A stretch of DNA of 64,000 nt from contig JBQELO010000014.1 in assembly GCA_052103955.1 (NCBI GenBank), forward strand, positions 40,976-104,975. Direction: 5' to 3'. The position numbers and the translations under genes are program-made. Positions 8,939 through 18,763 of the stretch are shown here, in pieces. Within the stretch, counting starts at the first letter, position 1. Each line of letters starts with the position of its first letter. Under the pieces are notes generated by a model, which was not told the DNA's origin, searched no databases, and worked only from the letters and a program-made list of their open reading frames with translations. Source of the stretch: Paenalcaligenes sp052103955. GTDB taxonomy: Bacteria > Pseudomonadota > Gammaproteobacteria > Burkholderiales > Burkholderiaceae_B.

Positions 8939-9619
8939 TTAATGTGGCAGAGTAGGCTCACATGTAGGTTCTACCGCAAATTGTGAGCAGCATTCGTTAA
9001 CCACTTGCATGACTTCGTCCAAATCATCTGTCACAGTGATCAAGTCTAGGTCGCTGGGGGAAATCAGTTTGTTGCCTAACAGCTGTTCACGAACCCAGTC
9101 AATTAGCCCGCCCCAGAAAGCCGATCCCACTAGTACAATGGGTGCTGCAGGCAGTTTACGAGTCTGTACCAAGGTGATGACTTCAAACACTTCATCCATG
9201 GTGCCAAAGCCGCCTGGTAAAGCGATGTAGGCTGAGCTGTGCATGAAAAACGTCGCTTTTCTGGATACAAAGTATTCGAATTGCAGGCTGTGTGTTTGGT
9301 ATGGGTTGTTGCTGGTTTCGCGTGGTAGGCGTATGTTAAGACCTACACTGCGACCGCCTGCTTCGTAGGCGCCTTTGTTGGCAGCTTCCATAATACCTGG
9401 GCCACCACCAGCAATTAGCATCAGCCCAGCTTCAGCGAGGCGCTTGCCAAGCTCGCATGCCATTTCATAATATTTATTGTCGGAAGGGATGCGAGCGCTA
9501 CCGAACACACTGATCCCAAAGCCTACTTCCTGTAGTGTTTCTGCGGCGTGTTTTAGTTCTGCTGATATAACGGGAATCTGCTCTGTGGCGGGTAAATGAA
9601 CATTTTTAGTGTCAGACAT
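8939..9619 (-). CDS. LOG family protein (TIGR00730-type nucleoside 5'-monophosphate phosphoribohydrolase)
   Basis: LOG proteins cleave the N-glycosidic bond of nucleoside monophosphates (cytokinin riboside monophosphates in plants, AMP or IMP-like substrates in bacteria). Both signature motifs are present: GGGPGIMEAANKGA and ALPGGFGTMDEVFE, the second carrying the catalytic Glu and Arg region. The Rossmann-like domain occupies about residues 35-210 of 226. The ATG at 9619 has AAGG about 8 bases upstream on the minus strand. Its start codon overlaps that of polA on the opposite strand, so each promoter must lie inside the other gene. The substrate in this organism is unknown. Confidence 0.88.
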   Translation of the reverse strand: MSDTKNVHLPATEQIPVISAELKHAAETLQEVGFGISVFGSARIPSDNKYYEMACELGKRLAEAGLMLIAGGGPGIMEAANKGAYEAGGRSVGLNIRLPRETSNNPYQTHSLQFEYFVSRKATFFMHSSAYIALPGGFGTMDEVFEVITLVQTRKLPAAPIVLVGSAFWGGLIDWVREQLLGNKLISPSDLDLITVTDDLDEVMQVVNECCSQFAVEPTCEPTLPH

Positions 9620-12380
9620 GAAACAAACCTTATTATTAGTTGATGGATCCAGCTATCTGTACAGGGCATTCCATGCCATGCCGGATCTGCGTAACGCTCG
9701 TGGTGAGCCAACTGGTGCTCTTTACGGCGTCATCGCAATGATGCGTAAAATTTTGCAGGACTATGAGCCTGATTATATGGCCTGCGTGTTTGATGCTAAA
9801 GGTAAAACCTTTAGGGATGATCTATTTAGCGACTATAAAGCTAACCGACCATCTATGCCAACAGACCTAGCACAGCAGATTGAGCCCATTCATCGTGCCG
9901 TGCGAGCACTAGGGTGGCCCGTGATTTGCGTGCCGGGCGTAGAGGCAGACGATATCATTGGCACACTATCGGTGCAAGCATCAGCGCAGGGTATTCACAG
10001 TGTAATTTCTACGGGTGACAAAGATTTAGCACAGTTGGTAAATCCACACGTAGAACTGATTAACACCATGAATAATGAGCGCCAAGATATACAAGGCGTA
10101 ATTGATCGTTATGGTGTACGTCCTGAGCAAATTATTGATTATTTGATGCTGATTGGTGACACAGCGGACAATATTCCGGGTGTACCTAAGGTGGGCCCTA
10201 AAACGGCTGCAAAGTGGCTGAACGAATACCAAGATCTGGATACGTTAATTCAGCATGCGGGTGAAATTAAAGGGGTGGCCGGACAGAACCTGCGCGACTT
10301 TATTCCTAGCTTTGAGATGACGCGCAAGTTAGTGACAGTAAAGTTGGATTGCGACTTGGGCGAATTGCATGCGTCGTTGGATCAACTGCGTCCTTTGCCG
10401 TTAGATAAAAACACGCTGTTGGATATTTACGAAGATTACGGTTTTAGAACGTGGTTACGTGAATTAACGGGCGATGCCACCAGAATTCCGGCACAAGATG
10501 GTCGTGTAGCGCCACGCAAAGCAGCAGTTGAGGTGTCTACTGCCGAGGCGGCAGAGCAGCAGTTTCCAGAGGCACCAGCTTCTGTGCAGTACGAAACTAT
10601 TACCACTGAAGCCGATTTGCAACGCTGGATAGGCAAGATAGAAAAAGCCGAGCTCACGGCGCTGGATACTGAAACTACGTCGTTAGACCCTATGATGGCC
10701 AGACTGGTGGGTTTGTCCTTGTCGGTACAACCAGGCGAGGCGTGCTATATACCTGTGGCGCATCAAGGTTGCGAAGTCATAGAGCAGTTAAGTCCTGCTG
10801 TGGTATTGGCAGCGTTAAAGCCATGGTTAGAATCGCCTAAGCACGCCAAAATTTTGCATCATGCAAAATACGATACGCATGTGTTTGCTACTGAGGGTGT
10901 ACGCCTGCAAGGCATTGCCGAAGACAGTATGTTGCAAGCCTATGTGTTGGATTCGCATTTGCGTGTAAATATGGATGATGTGGCACAACGTTGGCTAAAT
11001 GTGCAAACCACGCCGTATGAAAGCATCTGCGGTAAAGGCGCTAAACAAATCGCGTTTGCTGATGTGTCCTTAGAGGTGGCTACGGCTTACGCGTGTGAAG
11101 ATGCCGATATTACCTTGCGCTTGCATCAGGTAATGCGTCCTTTAATTGCTGCACATGACGGCTTAGAAGCCACCTACCAATTAGAGTTGGCTACGTCTAC
11201 TGTGCTGACCACCATTGAAGCCAATGGCGTAGCCATTAATGCGGATGTGTTGCACAAACAAAGCCATGAGCTAGGTCAGCGCTTATTAGAGCTAGAGGCT
11301 GAAGCCTATGCGCTGGCAGGTCAACCTTTCAACATGAATTCGCCCAAACAAGTGGGTGAAATCTTGTTTGATAAGTTGGGCATACCTGTGGTGAAGAAAA
11401 CAGCAAGTGGCGCGCCTTCTACGGACGAAGCAGTGCTAACAGAGTTGGCAAATGATTATCCACTGCCCAAACTCATGCTGGAGCATCGTGGTATTGCGAA
11501 GCTGAAGTCTACCTACACCGACAAGCTGCCTAAGATGGTTAACCACACAACGAATCGGGTGCATACGCGTTATGCGCAAGCGGCGGTGGTGACCGGGCGC
11601 TTGGCATCGTCTGACCCTAACTTGCAGAATATTCCGGTGCGTACGGCAGAGGGACGTAAGGTACGTGATGCCTTTATTGCCTCGCAGGGTAAGGTGGTGT
11701 CGGCTGACTATTCACAAATTGAATTGCGCATCATGGCGCATGTCTCGGGTGATAAAAACCTGCAGCAAGTGTTTGTGGATGGTGGTGACGTGCACAGGGC
11801 CACGGCTGCCGAAATCTTCAGTGTTACGCCAGAAGAAGTTACTCCTGACCAGCGCTATGCCGCTAAGGCCATTAACTTTGGTTTGATTTATGGCATGGGC
11901 GAGTTTGGTTTGGCCAATAATCTGGGCATTACCCGTGCCGCAGCCAAAGCCTACATTGATCGTTACTTTAGCCGCTACCCCGGTGTGGCGCAGTATATGG
12001 AACGCATCAAAGAGCAAGCTAAAGAGCAAGGCTATGTAGAAACTGTGTTTGGTCGTAGATTGTCGTTCCCTGAGCTAAAAACAGCGAAGGGCCCACGTAT
12101 GGCGGGAGCGTTACGTGCAGCGATTAATGCGCCTATGCAAGGTACCGCAGCCGACTTGATTAAAAAAGCCATGGTGGCCGTTCAGCAATGGTTGGATGAA
12201 GAGCAAATGAAAACCTTGATGGTGATGCAGGTGCACGATGAACTGGTATTTGATGTGCCGCTGGATGAGGTGGAGCGATTGAAAGCAGCCTTGCCGGGTT
12301 TGATGTGTGGCATTGCTACCTTGGATGTACCGCTAGTTGCTGAAGTAGGCGAAGGCGATAACTGGGGGCAAGCACATTAA
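9618..12380 (+). CDS. polA: DNA polymerase I
   Basis: PolA removes RNA primers and fills gaps. From the ATG at 9618 it is 920 aa; a GTG at 9609 would add three residues, but the family begins near K-x-LLLVDGSSYLYRAFHAMP. The 5' nuclease domain covers about residues 1-290. The 3'-5' exonuclease domain (about 325-510) keeps all three motifs: LDTETTSLD, HHAKYD and YACEDADITLRLH, so proofreading should be active, unlike Taq-type enzymes. The polymerase domain carries DYSQIELR (D about 697), KAINFGLIYGMG and MQVHDELVFD. The start overlaps the divergent LOG gene, and a bidirectional terminator follows. Confidence 0.98.
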   Translation: MKQTLLLVDGSSYLYRAFHAMPDLRNARGEPTGALYGVIAMMRKILQDYEPDYMACVFDAKGKTFRDDLFSDYKANRPSMPTDLAQQIEPIHRAVRALGWPVICVPGVEADDIIGTLSVQASAQGIHSVISTGDKDLAQLVNPHVELINTMNNERQDIQGVIDRYGVRPEQIIDYLMLIGDTADNIPGVPKVGPKTAAKWLNEYQDLDTLIQHAGEIKGVAGQNLRDFIPSFEMTRKLVTVKLDCDLGELHASLDQLRPLPLDKNTLLDIYEDYGFRTWLRELTGDATRIPAQDGRVAPRKAAVEVSTAEAAEQQFPEAPASVQYETITTEADLQRWIGKIEKAELTALDTETTSLDPMMARLVGLSLSVQPGEACYIPVAHQGCEVIEQLSPAVVLAALKPWLESPKHAKILHHAKYDTHVFATEGVRLQGIAEDSMLQAYVLDSHLRVNMDDVAQRWLNVQTTPYESICGKGAKQIAFADVSLEVATAYACEDADITLRLHQVMRPLIAAHDGLEATYQLELATSTVLTTIEANGVAINADVLHKQSHELGQRLLELEAEAYALAGQPFNMNSPKQVGEILFDKLGIPVVKKTASGAPSTDEAVLTELANDYPLPKLMLEHRGIAKLKSTYTDKLPKMVNHTTNRVHTRYAQAAVVTGRLASSDPNLQNIPVRTAEGRKVRDAFIASQGKVVSADYSQIELRIMAHVSGDKNLQQVFVDGGDVHRATAAEIFSVTPEEVTPDQRYAAKAINFGLIYGMGEFGLANNLGITRAAAKAYIDRYFSRYPGVAQYMERIKEQAKEQGYVETVFGRRLSFPELKTAKGPRMAGALRAAINAPMQGTAADLIKKAMVAVQQWLDEEQMKTLMVMQVHDELVFDVPLDEVERLKAALPGLMCGIATLDVPLVAEVGEGDNWGQAH

Positions 12381-12423
12381 TTAATGTGGCTATGACCAGA
12401 GTTGTGCTGTAGTAATCTGCCAT

Positions 12424-12458
12424 AAAAAACGCCCGATGACATCATCGGGCGTTTTTTT
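12424..12458. terminator. Bidirectional terminator between polA and htpX
   Basis: The stem ACGCCCGATGA/TCATCGGGCGT has a 2-base centre, an A-run on the left and a T-run on the right, so it can end transcription from both convergent genes. Confidence 0.85.
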
Positions 12459-12515
12459 CTGGCGAATGGCGGTGGGCCTAAAACCGTGCAGTATCTCTAC
12501 TACTGCGCAGTTCTA

Positions 12516-13391
12516 TTATTGGCCTTGTTGCAAAGCGCGAATACGATCCTCAATAGGAGGGTGCGATGCAAACAATGCAGCAATGCTTTTACCACCTGAA
12601 ATGCCAGAAGCCTCGAAGCTTTTTGGCAGCTCGCCTGGTTCTACGTTACCTAAGCGCGCTAAGGCACGAATCATAGGGGTACGAGAACCCAGCAAAGAGG
12701 CTGAGCCTGCATCGGCGCGGTATTCACGGCGACGAGAGAACCAAGCCACAATAATAGAGGCCAAGATGCCGAAAATGATCTCACAGACAATCGATGCGGC
12801 GTAGTAACCCATGCCCAGTCCGCGTTCGTTTTTCATGATGACGCGGTCTACAAAGTACCCCACCAAGCGCGCAAAGAAGATCACAAAGGTGTTTACCACG
12901 CCTTGGATTAAGGTGAGCGTCACCATATCGCCATTTGCGATGTGGGCTACTTCGTGGCCCAGCACGGCCATGACTTCTTCTTCATTCATGCTTTGCAGCA
13001 AGCCCGTAGACACAGCAACCAGTGAGTCATTTTTGAAAGCGCCTGTAGCAAAGGCATTCGGTGCGCCATCGTAAATAGCAACTTCTGGTCTGCCAATGCC
13101 AGCACGGTCGGCCAACTGATGCACGGTCTCTACCAACCACGCCTCTTGCGCATTGCGTGGTGCTTGTGGGTCGATGACGTGGGCGCCTGTGCTGCGTTTG
13201 GCCATCCATTTACTGGTCAGTAACGAGATAATGGCGCCGGTAAAACCGATAATGGCTGAGAACACCAACAAGGCAGTAGGGTCTAGACCTTCGGCGGTCA
13301 GAAAGCGGCCTATGCCCAGTACGTTCATAGCAATGCTAAGAACCAGCATAACAGCCAAGTTAGTAGCTAAGAAAAGCAGGATACGAGTCAT
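12516..13391 (-). CDS. htpX: Membrane zinc metalloprotease HtpX
   Basis: HtpX is an inner-membrane M48 protease that, with FtsH, degrades misfolded membrane proteins. The zinc motif HEVAH is at residues 146-150, with a downstream third-ligand region around RRREYRADAGSA. N-terminal hydrophobic segments (about 5-25 and 38-58) and two more in the middle (about 160-180 and 195-215) give the four-helix layout. The length, 291 aa, is the family's. It is a single-gene unit on the minus strand; about 190 bases separate its start from the next plus-strand gene. Confidence 0.96.
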   Translation of the reverse strand: MTRILLFLATNLAVMLVLSIAMNVLGIGRFLTAEGLDPTALLVFSAIIGFTGAIISLLTSKWMAKRSTGAHVIDPQAPRNAQEAWLVETVHQLADRAGIGRPEVAIYDGAPNAFATGAFKNDSLVAVSTGLLQSMNEEEVMAVLGHEVAHIANGDMVTLTLIQGVVNTFVIFFARLVGYFVDRVIMKNERGLGMGYYAASIVCEIIFGILASIIVAWFSRRREYRADAGSASLLGSRTPMIRALARLGNVEPGELPKSFEASGISGGKSIAALFASHPPIEDRIRALQQGQ

Positions 13392-13584
13392 GGTTGTTTA
13401 CCGTGAGGATCAGAAAAATAAAGAGACTGCTGCGGTGCTGCATAAGTCTTGATGTGGTTATTTTGCGAGAGTAACACCACATCCTAGTAGTTTACTGTGT
13501 TATATGCGGTTGAAGACTGCTATTGCAAGATAGGGGGAGTATAGTTTTAATCTTTGACTATTTTCCCTTCCAGCGGATTTCTGC

Positions 13585-14466
13585 ATGCAATCGTTATGGA
13601 TGTTGGTGGCCAGTTTTATGTTTGCCATCATGGGGGCAGGTATCAAGATCTCTGCCGAATATGACGCAAGCCTGGCACAAATAGTGCTATTTAGGGGTTT
13701 GCCGTCTGTAATCTGTATTTTTGCGTGGGCGCAATGGCGTAAGCGTAGCTTGCGACCGGTAAGCTGGAAAGCGCATCTCTTACGTAACTTGTTTGGCGTA
13801 ACCTCCATGTGGGCAGGTTTCTTCGCGCTAACAAACTTAAGTCTTTCTACTGCCGTTAGTTTGAACTATACCGGACCTTTGTTTATTGGCATCTGGATGG
13901 TGTTCTTGGGCGGTATGCGTCGCGATTTTGTACGGGTATTTGCTGTGCTGTTGGGTTTTGTGGGTGTGATTGCTGTATTGCGTCCCAGTATCAGCGAGGA
14001 TCAGTGGTTTGCAGCGGCGGTGGGGTTGTCGTCGGGTGCCTGTTCAGCCGTGGCTATGATGCAGATTCGTCAGCTAGGCAAAATGGGTGAGTCTGAGTGG
14101 CGCACTGTATTTTGGTTTTCCGTCTTTGTGTGCTTATCCAGTATTGGCGGGTTGGGCATACATGGGTGGCACGAGCTGCCATGGCAGGGGTGGGTAGCAC
14201 TGCTGTGTGTGGGCGTGGCCGGTTTAGGTGGACAGTTAGCGATGACGCGGGCCTTTGGAGCTGGGTCGCCTCTGTTGTCAGCGGCGTTGCAGTATTCCAC
14301 TATTATTTTTGCCTCGTTACTGAGCATCGTCATATGGGCAGATGTGCCTGATCTGCTAGCATGGCTGGGTATGGCATTGGTGATTGCATCTGGAATGTTG
14401 TCATCGTGGCGTACCTATACAGAATCTAAATTGTTGCGCGGTGAAACCGCAGCAAAAAGTAATTAA
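13585..14466 (+). CDS. DMT superfamily (EamA) transporter
   Basis: This is an inner-membrane transporter of the drug/metabolite superfamily, 293 aa, with about ten hydrophobic helices arranged as two EamA repeats. The first repeat carries ALTNLSLSTAVSLNYTGPLFIGIW and the second carries ALQYSTIIFASLLSIVIWADVP, the conserved penultimate-helix motifs of each half. No clear Shine-Dalgarno lies before the ATG at 13585, so the start is less certain than the frame. The substrate cannot be predicted. The sulfurtransferase gene follows after 14 bases and may be cotranscribed. Confidence 0.85.
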   Translation: MQSLWMLVASFMFAIMGAGIKISAEYDASLAQIVLFRGLPSVICIFAWAQWRKRSLRPVSWKAHLLRNLFGVTSMWAGFFALTNLSLSTAVSLNYTGPLFIGIWMVFLGGMRRDFVRVFAVLLGFVGVIAVLRPSISEDQWFAAAVGLSSGACSAVAMMQIRQLGKMGESEWRTVFWFSVFVCLSSIGGLGIHGWHELPWQGWVALLCVGVAGLGGQLAMTRAFGAGSPLLSAALQYSTIIFASLLSIVIWADVPDLLAWLGMALVIASGMLSSWRTYTESKLLRGETAAKSN

Positions 14467-14480
14467 GTGAAGGAGCGGCA

Positions 14481-15335
14481 ATGTATAGCTATTTGATTAC
14501 TGCAGCTGAGCTACAACAAGCACATCAACCTGACTGGTTGCTGTTCGATGTGCGACACGACTTAATGAACCCACAAGCTGGCCGTAACGCCTATGCACAA
14601 GGTCATATTCCCGGTGCCCGCTTTTTGGACAATGACTCAGACTTAGTCGGCAACGTGAACGGTAAAAATGGTAGACATCCTTTGCCCGAGCGTTCTGCGT
14701 TTGCTAATTTGATGCGTGCTCACGGTTTGGAAAGCCAAACTCAAGTGGTGATTTATGATGCGGGTAATAGTATGTTTGCTGCCCGTTTATGGTGGATGCT
14801 ACGCTGGCTAGGTCACGAGAAAGTCGCGATTTTAGATGGCGGCTGGCAGGCGTGGGTAGCGGAAGACGGTAAAGTAGAAACGGATGCGACTACGGTTGGG
14901 CGTGTGCCTAGCCAGTGGTTGGAAAGTGCAGTGCCTGATATGCCTACGGTGCAAGCTGATAGTGTGCTGAAAAACATTGATCAGCCTCACTTTGTGGTGA
15001 TTGATGCACGTGCAGCAGAACGTTTCCGAGGTGAGGTAGAGCCTATAGACCCGGTAGCAGGCCATATTCCTGGTGCACTAAATCGACCCAACAGTGCCAA
15101 CTTACAAGCAGATGGTAAATTTAAACCCGTGTCTGCGTTGCGAGCTGAGTTTGCTTCTTTGTTGGGTGGTCGCCCGGCTGAGCAAGTGGTGCATCAGTGT
15201 GGTTCTGGTATTACGGCATGCCATAACTTGTTTGCGATGGAGTTGGCGGGTATGACAGGCTCTAGCTTATATCCCGGCTCGTGGAGCGAGTGGGTGAGCG
15301 ATGCGACTAGACCTGTAGCGGTAGGCGAGGCCTAG
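14481..15335 (+). CDS. sseA: 3-mercaptopyruvate sulfurtransferase (tandem rhodanese)
   Basis: The enzyme transfers sulfur from 3-mercaptopyruvate (or thiosulfate) to thiol or cyanide acceptors. Two rhodanese domains are visible: the inactive N-terminal one (about residues 1-140, with LFDVRHDL and GHIPGARFLD) and the catalytic C-terminal one (about 165-280, with VIDARAAERFRGE and GHIPGALNRP). The active loop CGSGITAC contains the nucleophile C240 and matches the mercaptopyruvate type CGSGVTA better than the thiosulfate type. Length 284 aa. AAGGAG precedes the ATG by about 7 bases, and a terminator follows. Confidence 0.93.
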   Translation: MYSYLITAAELQQAHQPDWLLFDVRHDLMNPQAGRNAYAQGHIPGARFLDNDSDLVGNVNGKNGRHPLPERSAFANLMRAHGLESQTQVVIYDAGNSMFAARLWWMLRWLGHEKVAILDGGWQAWVAEDGKVETDATTVGRVPSQWLESAVPDMPTVQADSVLKNIDQPHFVVIDARAAERFRGEVEPIDPVAGHIPGALNRPNSANLQADGKFKPVSALRAEFASLLGGRPAEQVVHQCGSGITACHNLFAMELAGMTGSSLYPGSWSEWVSDATRPVAVGEA

Positions 15336-15359
15336 TTTTACATTACTATTTTTATGTCA

Positions 15360-15394
15360 AAGCCTGAGTAGCTAACGGTACTCAGGCTTTTTTG
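15360..15394 (+). terminator. Rho-independent terminator after sseA
   Basis: The perfect 11-bp stem AAGCCTGAGTA/TACTCAGGCTT with an 8-base loop is followed by a run of T. The remaining 219 bases to xseB contain no gene that I can recognise and presumably hold the xseB-ispA promoter. Confidence 0.85.
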
Positions 15395-15613
15395 TTGGAG
15401 CATAGACTACAGGTTGACCCCTAGGGTGTGAGTCAGTAGTAGGCAATACACTGTATCTGCGCGGCGCAATGGGGGGTATTAAGCATAAAGCCCAGAGATT
15501 TCGCGTAGAGTTGTTACCCTTTTGGCATATGCCGTTAAAATGGCGAGGTTTACCGTTAATGCGGCATGTTGGCTGGGCCCTTTTAGGCCTTTTCAGCCTG
15601 AAAGGAAATAGTG

Positions 15614-15871
15614 ATGAGTGATACACAGAACACAGATGCTGCGGGTGCGCCGCTACCCGAAGATTATGAAGGGGCATTAGCCGAGTTGGAACAGTTGGTT
15701 CAACATTTGGAAAGTGGAGAGTTATCGCTAGAGCAGTCCATCAACGCCTATCAGCGTGGTGTGGAGTTGGCTAAGGTCTGTCAGCAGCGCTTAGAAAAGG
15801 CGGAACAACAAGTAAAAGTGTTGCAGGGACAATTGCTCAAACCCCTTAGCGATAATGGCATAGAGGATTGA
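15614..15871 (+). CDS. xseB: Exodeoxyribonuclease VII small subunit
   Basis: XseB binds the large subunit XseA to form the single-strand-specific exonuclease VII. The 85-aa protein has the coiled, helical core of the family: DYEGALAELEQLVQHLESGELSLEQS followed by YQRGVELAKVCQQRLEKAEQQV. The ATG at 15614 is preferred over the GTG at 15611 because AAGGAA (15602-15607) is 6 bases from it. ispA begins one base after the stop, the same xseB-ispA-dxs order as in E. coli. xseA is not in this window. Confidence 0.95.
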   Translation: MSDTQNTDAAGAPLPEDYEGALAELEQLVQHLESGELSLEQSINAYQRGVELAKVCQQRLEKAEQQVKVLQGQLLKPLSDNGIED

Positions 15872-15872
15872 T

Positions 15873-16787
15873 ATGGGTGTAGAAAAAACGGTAGGTGAAG
15901 CCTGGTTGCAAGAGCGAGTGCAACATATGGAGCAAGTGCTGGCGAGTATGTTGCCAGCCGAGGGGGTGAAGCCTCAGCGTTTGCATCAGGCCATGCGTTA
16001 TGCCGTCTTGGGTGGTGGTAAACGCGTACGTGCAGCCTTGGTGTATGCCGCTGGCGAGGCAGTGCTGCAAGGCGCAGCACCCACAGCAGCCCAAGAAAAA
16101 GCGTTAGATTTAGCAGCAGCCGCTGTTGAGTTGATTCATGCGTATTCATTAGTGCACGACGACTTGCCGTGCATGGATGATGATACGTTGCGTCGTGGGC
16201 GTCCTACTGTGCATATACAGTTTGATGAAGCCACAGCGATGTTGGCGGGTGATGCGCTACAGCCATTAGCATTCGAGTTATTGGCTTCCATGCCTGTGGC
16301 TCCAGCGTTAACCGTGCAAGCCGTAACATTACTCGCGAAAGCAGCCGGCTCTATGGGTATGGCAGGTGGTCAGGCTATAGACTGTGAGAGCGTGGGGATT
16401 GCACTGAATCTAGAGCAATTGCAAGAAATGCATAGGCTGAAAACCGGTGCCATGCTGAAAACCAGTATTGTCTTAGGCGGTATTGTGGCGGGTGCCAGTT
16501 CCACCCAGCGACAAATGTTGAATGATTACGGTAATGCGATGGGGTTGGGCTTCCAAGTCATGGATGACATCCTAGACGTGACGGCTGATACCCAAACGTT
16601 GGGTAAGACTGCAGGTAAAGATGCGGTAGATAATAAACCTACTTATGTGTCGGTAATGGGGCTGGAAGAGGCTAAAGCCTTTTTGGCGTCGTTACATGAG
16701 CAGTCGCGTATGGCGATTCGAGCGCTGGGCAATGGTGGCCAATATCTAAGCTATATGGCAGATTACATTGTTGGACGGGCTTACTGA
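15873..16787 (+). CDS. ispA: Farnesyl diphosphate synthase
   Basis: IspA condenses dimethylallyl diphosphate with two isopentenyl diphosphates to farnesyl diphosphate, the precursor for quinones, undecaprenyl phosphate and squalene. Both Mg2+-binding Asp-rich motifs are present: DDLPCMD (residues 96-102, the first with four residues between, as in bacterial FPP synthases) and DDILD (231-235). GGGKRVRAAL near residue 47 is the substrate-binding motif. Length 304 aa. It sits between xseB and dxs, and its product would feed the hpnCDE cluster at 31-34 kb. Confidence 0.96.
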   Translation: MGVEKTVGEAWLQERVQHMEQVLASMLPAEGVKPQRLHQAMRYAVLGGGKRVRAALVYAAGEAVLQGAAPTAAQEKALDLAAAAVELIHAYSLVHDDLPCMDDDTLRRGRPTVHIQFDEATAMLAGDALQPLAFELLASMPVAPALTVQAVTLLAKAAGSMGMAGGQAIDCESVGIALNLEQLQEMHRLKTGAMLKTSIVLGGIVAGASSTQRQMLNDYGNAMGLGFQVMDDILDVTADTQTLGKTAGKDAVDNKPTYVSVMGLEEAKAFLASLHEQSRMAIRALGNGGQYLSYMADYIVGRAY

Positions 16788-16897
16788 TTGTTGAAAGCGG
16801 GCGGCTGTGCTGCCTGCTATTTACGTCTACAATGATCAATTACCTGCAATTTGTATCAAGGCTTGCATAAGTCTTCGTACTGGATCAGTATTTTTTT

Positions 16898-18754
16898 ATG
16901 ACTACCGTTTCACTTGAACAAATTCAGTCCCCTAAGGATTTACGTGCTCTAAGTCGGGGTGATCTGGACACGCTGACTGCCGAGTTGCGTCAGTTTATCT
17001 TGCACTCTGTGTCACGCACGGGTGGGCATTTGTCGTCCAATTTGGGAACCGTAGAGCTGACGGTAGCCTTGCATTATGTATTCAATACACCACATGACCG
17101 TATTGTGTGGGACGTGGGACATCAATCGTACGCGCATAAGGTTCTGACAGGCCGACGCGATCAAATGAGTGGTCTGCGTCAGGCTGGCGGCATTTCCGGT
17201 TTTCCTAAGCGTAGCGAGTCTGAGTACGACGACTTTGGTACAGCGCATTCCTCTACTTCTATCTCGGCTGTGCTGGGGATGGCAGTGGCATCACGCAATC
17301 AAGGCATTTCGCGTCAGCACATTGCAGTGATTGGCGACGGTTCGATGACGGCGGGGATGGCCTTTGAGGCACTGAATAACGCAGGCGTTACGCCGGGTGT
17401 GAATGTGTTGGTGGTGTTGAATGACAACGACATGTCTATTTCGCCACCGGTGGGTGCATTAAACCGTTATTTTGCACGGTTGATGTCGGGCCGATTCTAC
17501 GCCGCAGCGAAGCATGTGGGCAAAGCTGTGTTGCAGCATGTGCCTCCAGTACTAGAGCTTGCGCGACGATTTGAAGGGCATGCAAAAAGTGTGTTGGCGC
17601 CAGCAACGTTATTCGAAGAGCTGGGCTTTAACTACATAGGCCCTATTGATGGGCATGACCTGGATTCCTTAATTCCTACCCTAGAAAACCTACAAGAACG
17701 TGGCGGTTTGCAGTTCTTGCACGTGGTTACTCGAAAAGGGCAGGGCTACAAACTCGCCGAAGCAGATCCAGTGCTGTACCACGGCCCCGGTAAATTTGAC
17801 CCAGAGGTGGGTATACGTCAGGGTAAAGCGGCGAGCTCGCCCACTTACACGCAAGTGTTCGGTAAATGGCTCTGTGATATGGCTGCTCACGACAAACGGT
17901 TGTACGGTATTACACCGGCAATGCGAGAAGGTAGCGGCCTTGTGGAGTTTGAGGCGCGTTTTCCCGAGCGCTATTTTGACGTGGGCATTGCAGAGCAACA
18001 CGCGGTGACTTTTGCTGCCGGTATAGCCTGTGAGAAGCAAAAACCGGTGGTAGCGATTTACTCTACATTTTTGCAGCGCGGCTACGATCAGTTGGTGCAT
18101 GACGTAGCTCTGCAAGATTTAGACGTTACCTTTGCCTTAGACCGCGCAGGATTAGTAGGGGCGGATGGGGCAACACACGCTGGTAATTACGACATTGCCT
18201 TTTTGCGCTGTGTGCCAAATATGGTGATTGCTACACCATCGGATGAAAACGAAACCCGTTTGTTGCTGAGTAGCTGTTATCTGCACGAAGGCCCTGCTTC
18301 GGTACGTTACCCTCGTGGTACTGGTACTGGTGTTGAAGTAAGCGATAGCTTGGAAGGCGTAGAGATAGGTAAAGCGGTGGTGCGTCGTCACGGTAGCAAA
18401 GTCGCTATTTTGGTGTTTGGTACATTATTACCAGCAGCCCTCAAAGCCGCTGAGCAAAGCAATGCCACCGTGGTGGACATGCGCTTTGTGAAACCGTTAG
18501 ATGAAGAGCTGCTGGTGACACTGGCGGCTGAGCACACGCACTTCGTCACGGTAGAAGATGCAGCCATCATGGGGGGGGCTGGTAGTGCGGTGAGCGAGTG
18601 TTTCGCTAACAAGGGCATTATTAAAGCCATGTTGCATTTGGGCTACCCCGACGAATTTATCGATCACGGTGATCAAAAAATGTTGCATACCCAGTTAGGT
18701 CTGGATGCAGCAGGTATTGAGCAGTCTGTGTCTGCCTTCGTGGAAAATAAATAA
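16898..18754 (+). CDS. dxs: 1-deoxy-D-xylulose-5-phosphate synthase
   Basis: This is the first enzyme of the MEP isoprenoid pathway, a thiamine-diphosphate enzyme that joins pyruvate and glyceraldehyde 3-phosphate. The 618-aa protein has the GDGSMTAGMAFEALNNAG ThDP/Mg motif in the N-terminal domain, a transketolase-like middle domain with the catalytic-Glu segment FDVGIAEQHAVTFAAG and a C-terminal transketolase domain. The HSSTSIS segment is also typical. It follows ispA by 110 bases, with only a weak ribosome-binding site (GGATC) ahead of the ATG, and is followed by a large inverted repeat. Confidence 0.97.
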   Translation: MTTVSLEQIQSPKDLRALSRGDLDTLTAELRQFILHSVSRTGGHLSSNLGTVELTVALHYVFNTPHDRIVWDVGHQSYAHKVLTGRRDQMSGLRQAGGISGFPKRSESEYDDFGTAHSSTSISAVLGMAVASRNQGISRQHIAVIGDGSMTAGMAFEALNNAGVTPGVNVLVVLNDNDMSISPPVGALNRYFARLMSGRFYAAAKHVGKAVLQHVPPVLELARRFEGHAKSVLAPATLFEELGFNYIGPIDGHDLDSLIPTLENLQERGGLQFLHVVTRKGQGYKLAEADPVLYHGPGKFDPEVGIRQGKAASSPTYTQVFGKWLCDMAAHDKRLYGITPAMREGSGLVEFEARFPERYFDVGIAEQHAVTFAAGIACEKQKPVVAIYSTFLQRGYDQLVHDVALQDLDVTFALDRAGLVGADGATHAGNYDIAFLRCVPNMVIATPSDENETRLLLSSCYLHEGPASVRYPRGTGTGVEVSDSLEGVEIGKAVVRRHGSKVAILVFGTLLPAALKAAEQSNATVVDMRFVKPLDEELLVTLAAEHTHFVTVEDAAIMGGAGSAVSECFANKGIIKAMLHLGYPDEFIDHGDQKMLHTQLGLDAAGIEQSVSAFVENK

Positions 18755-18763
18755 TCTATTTGT

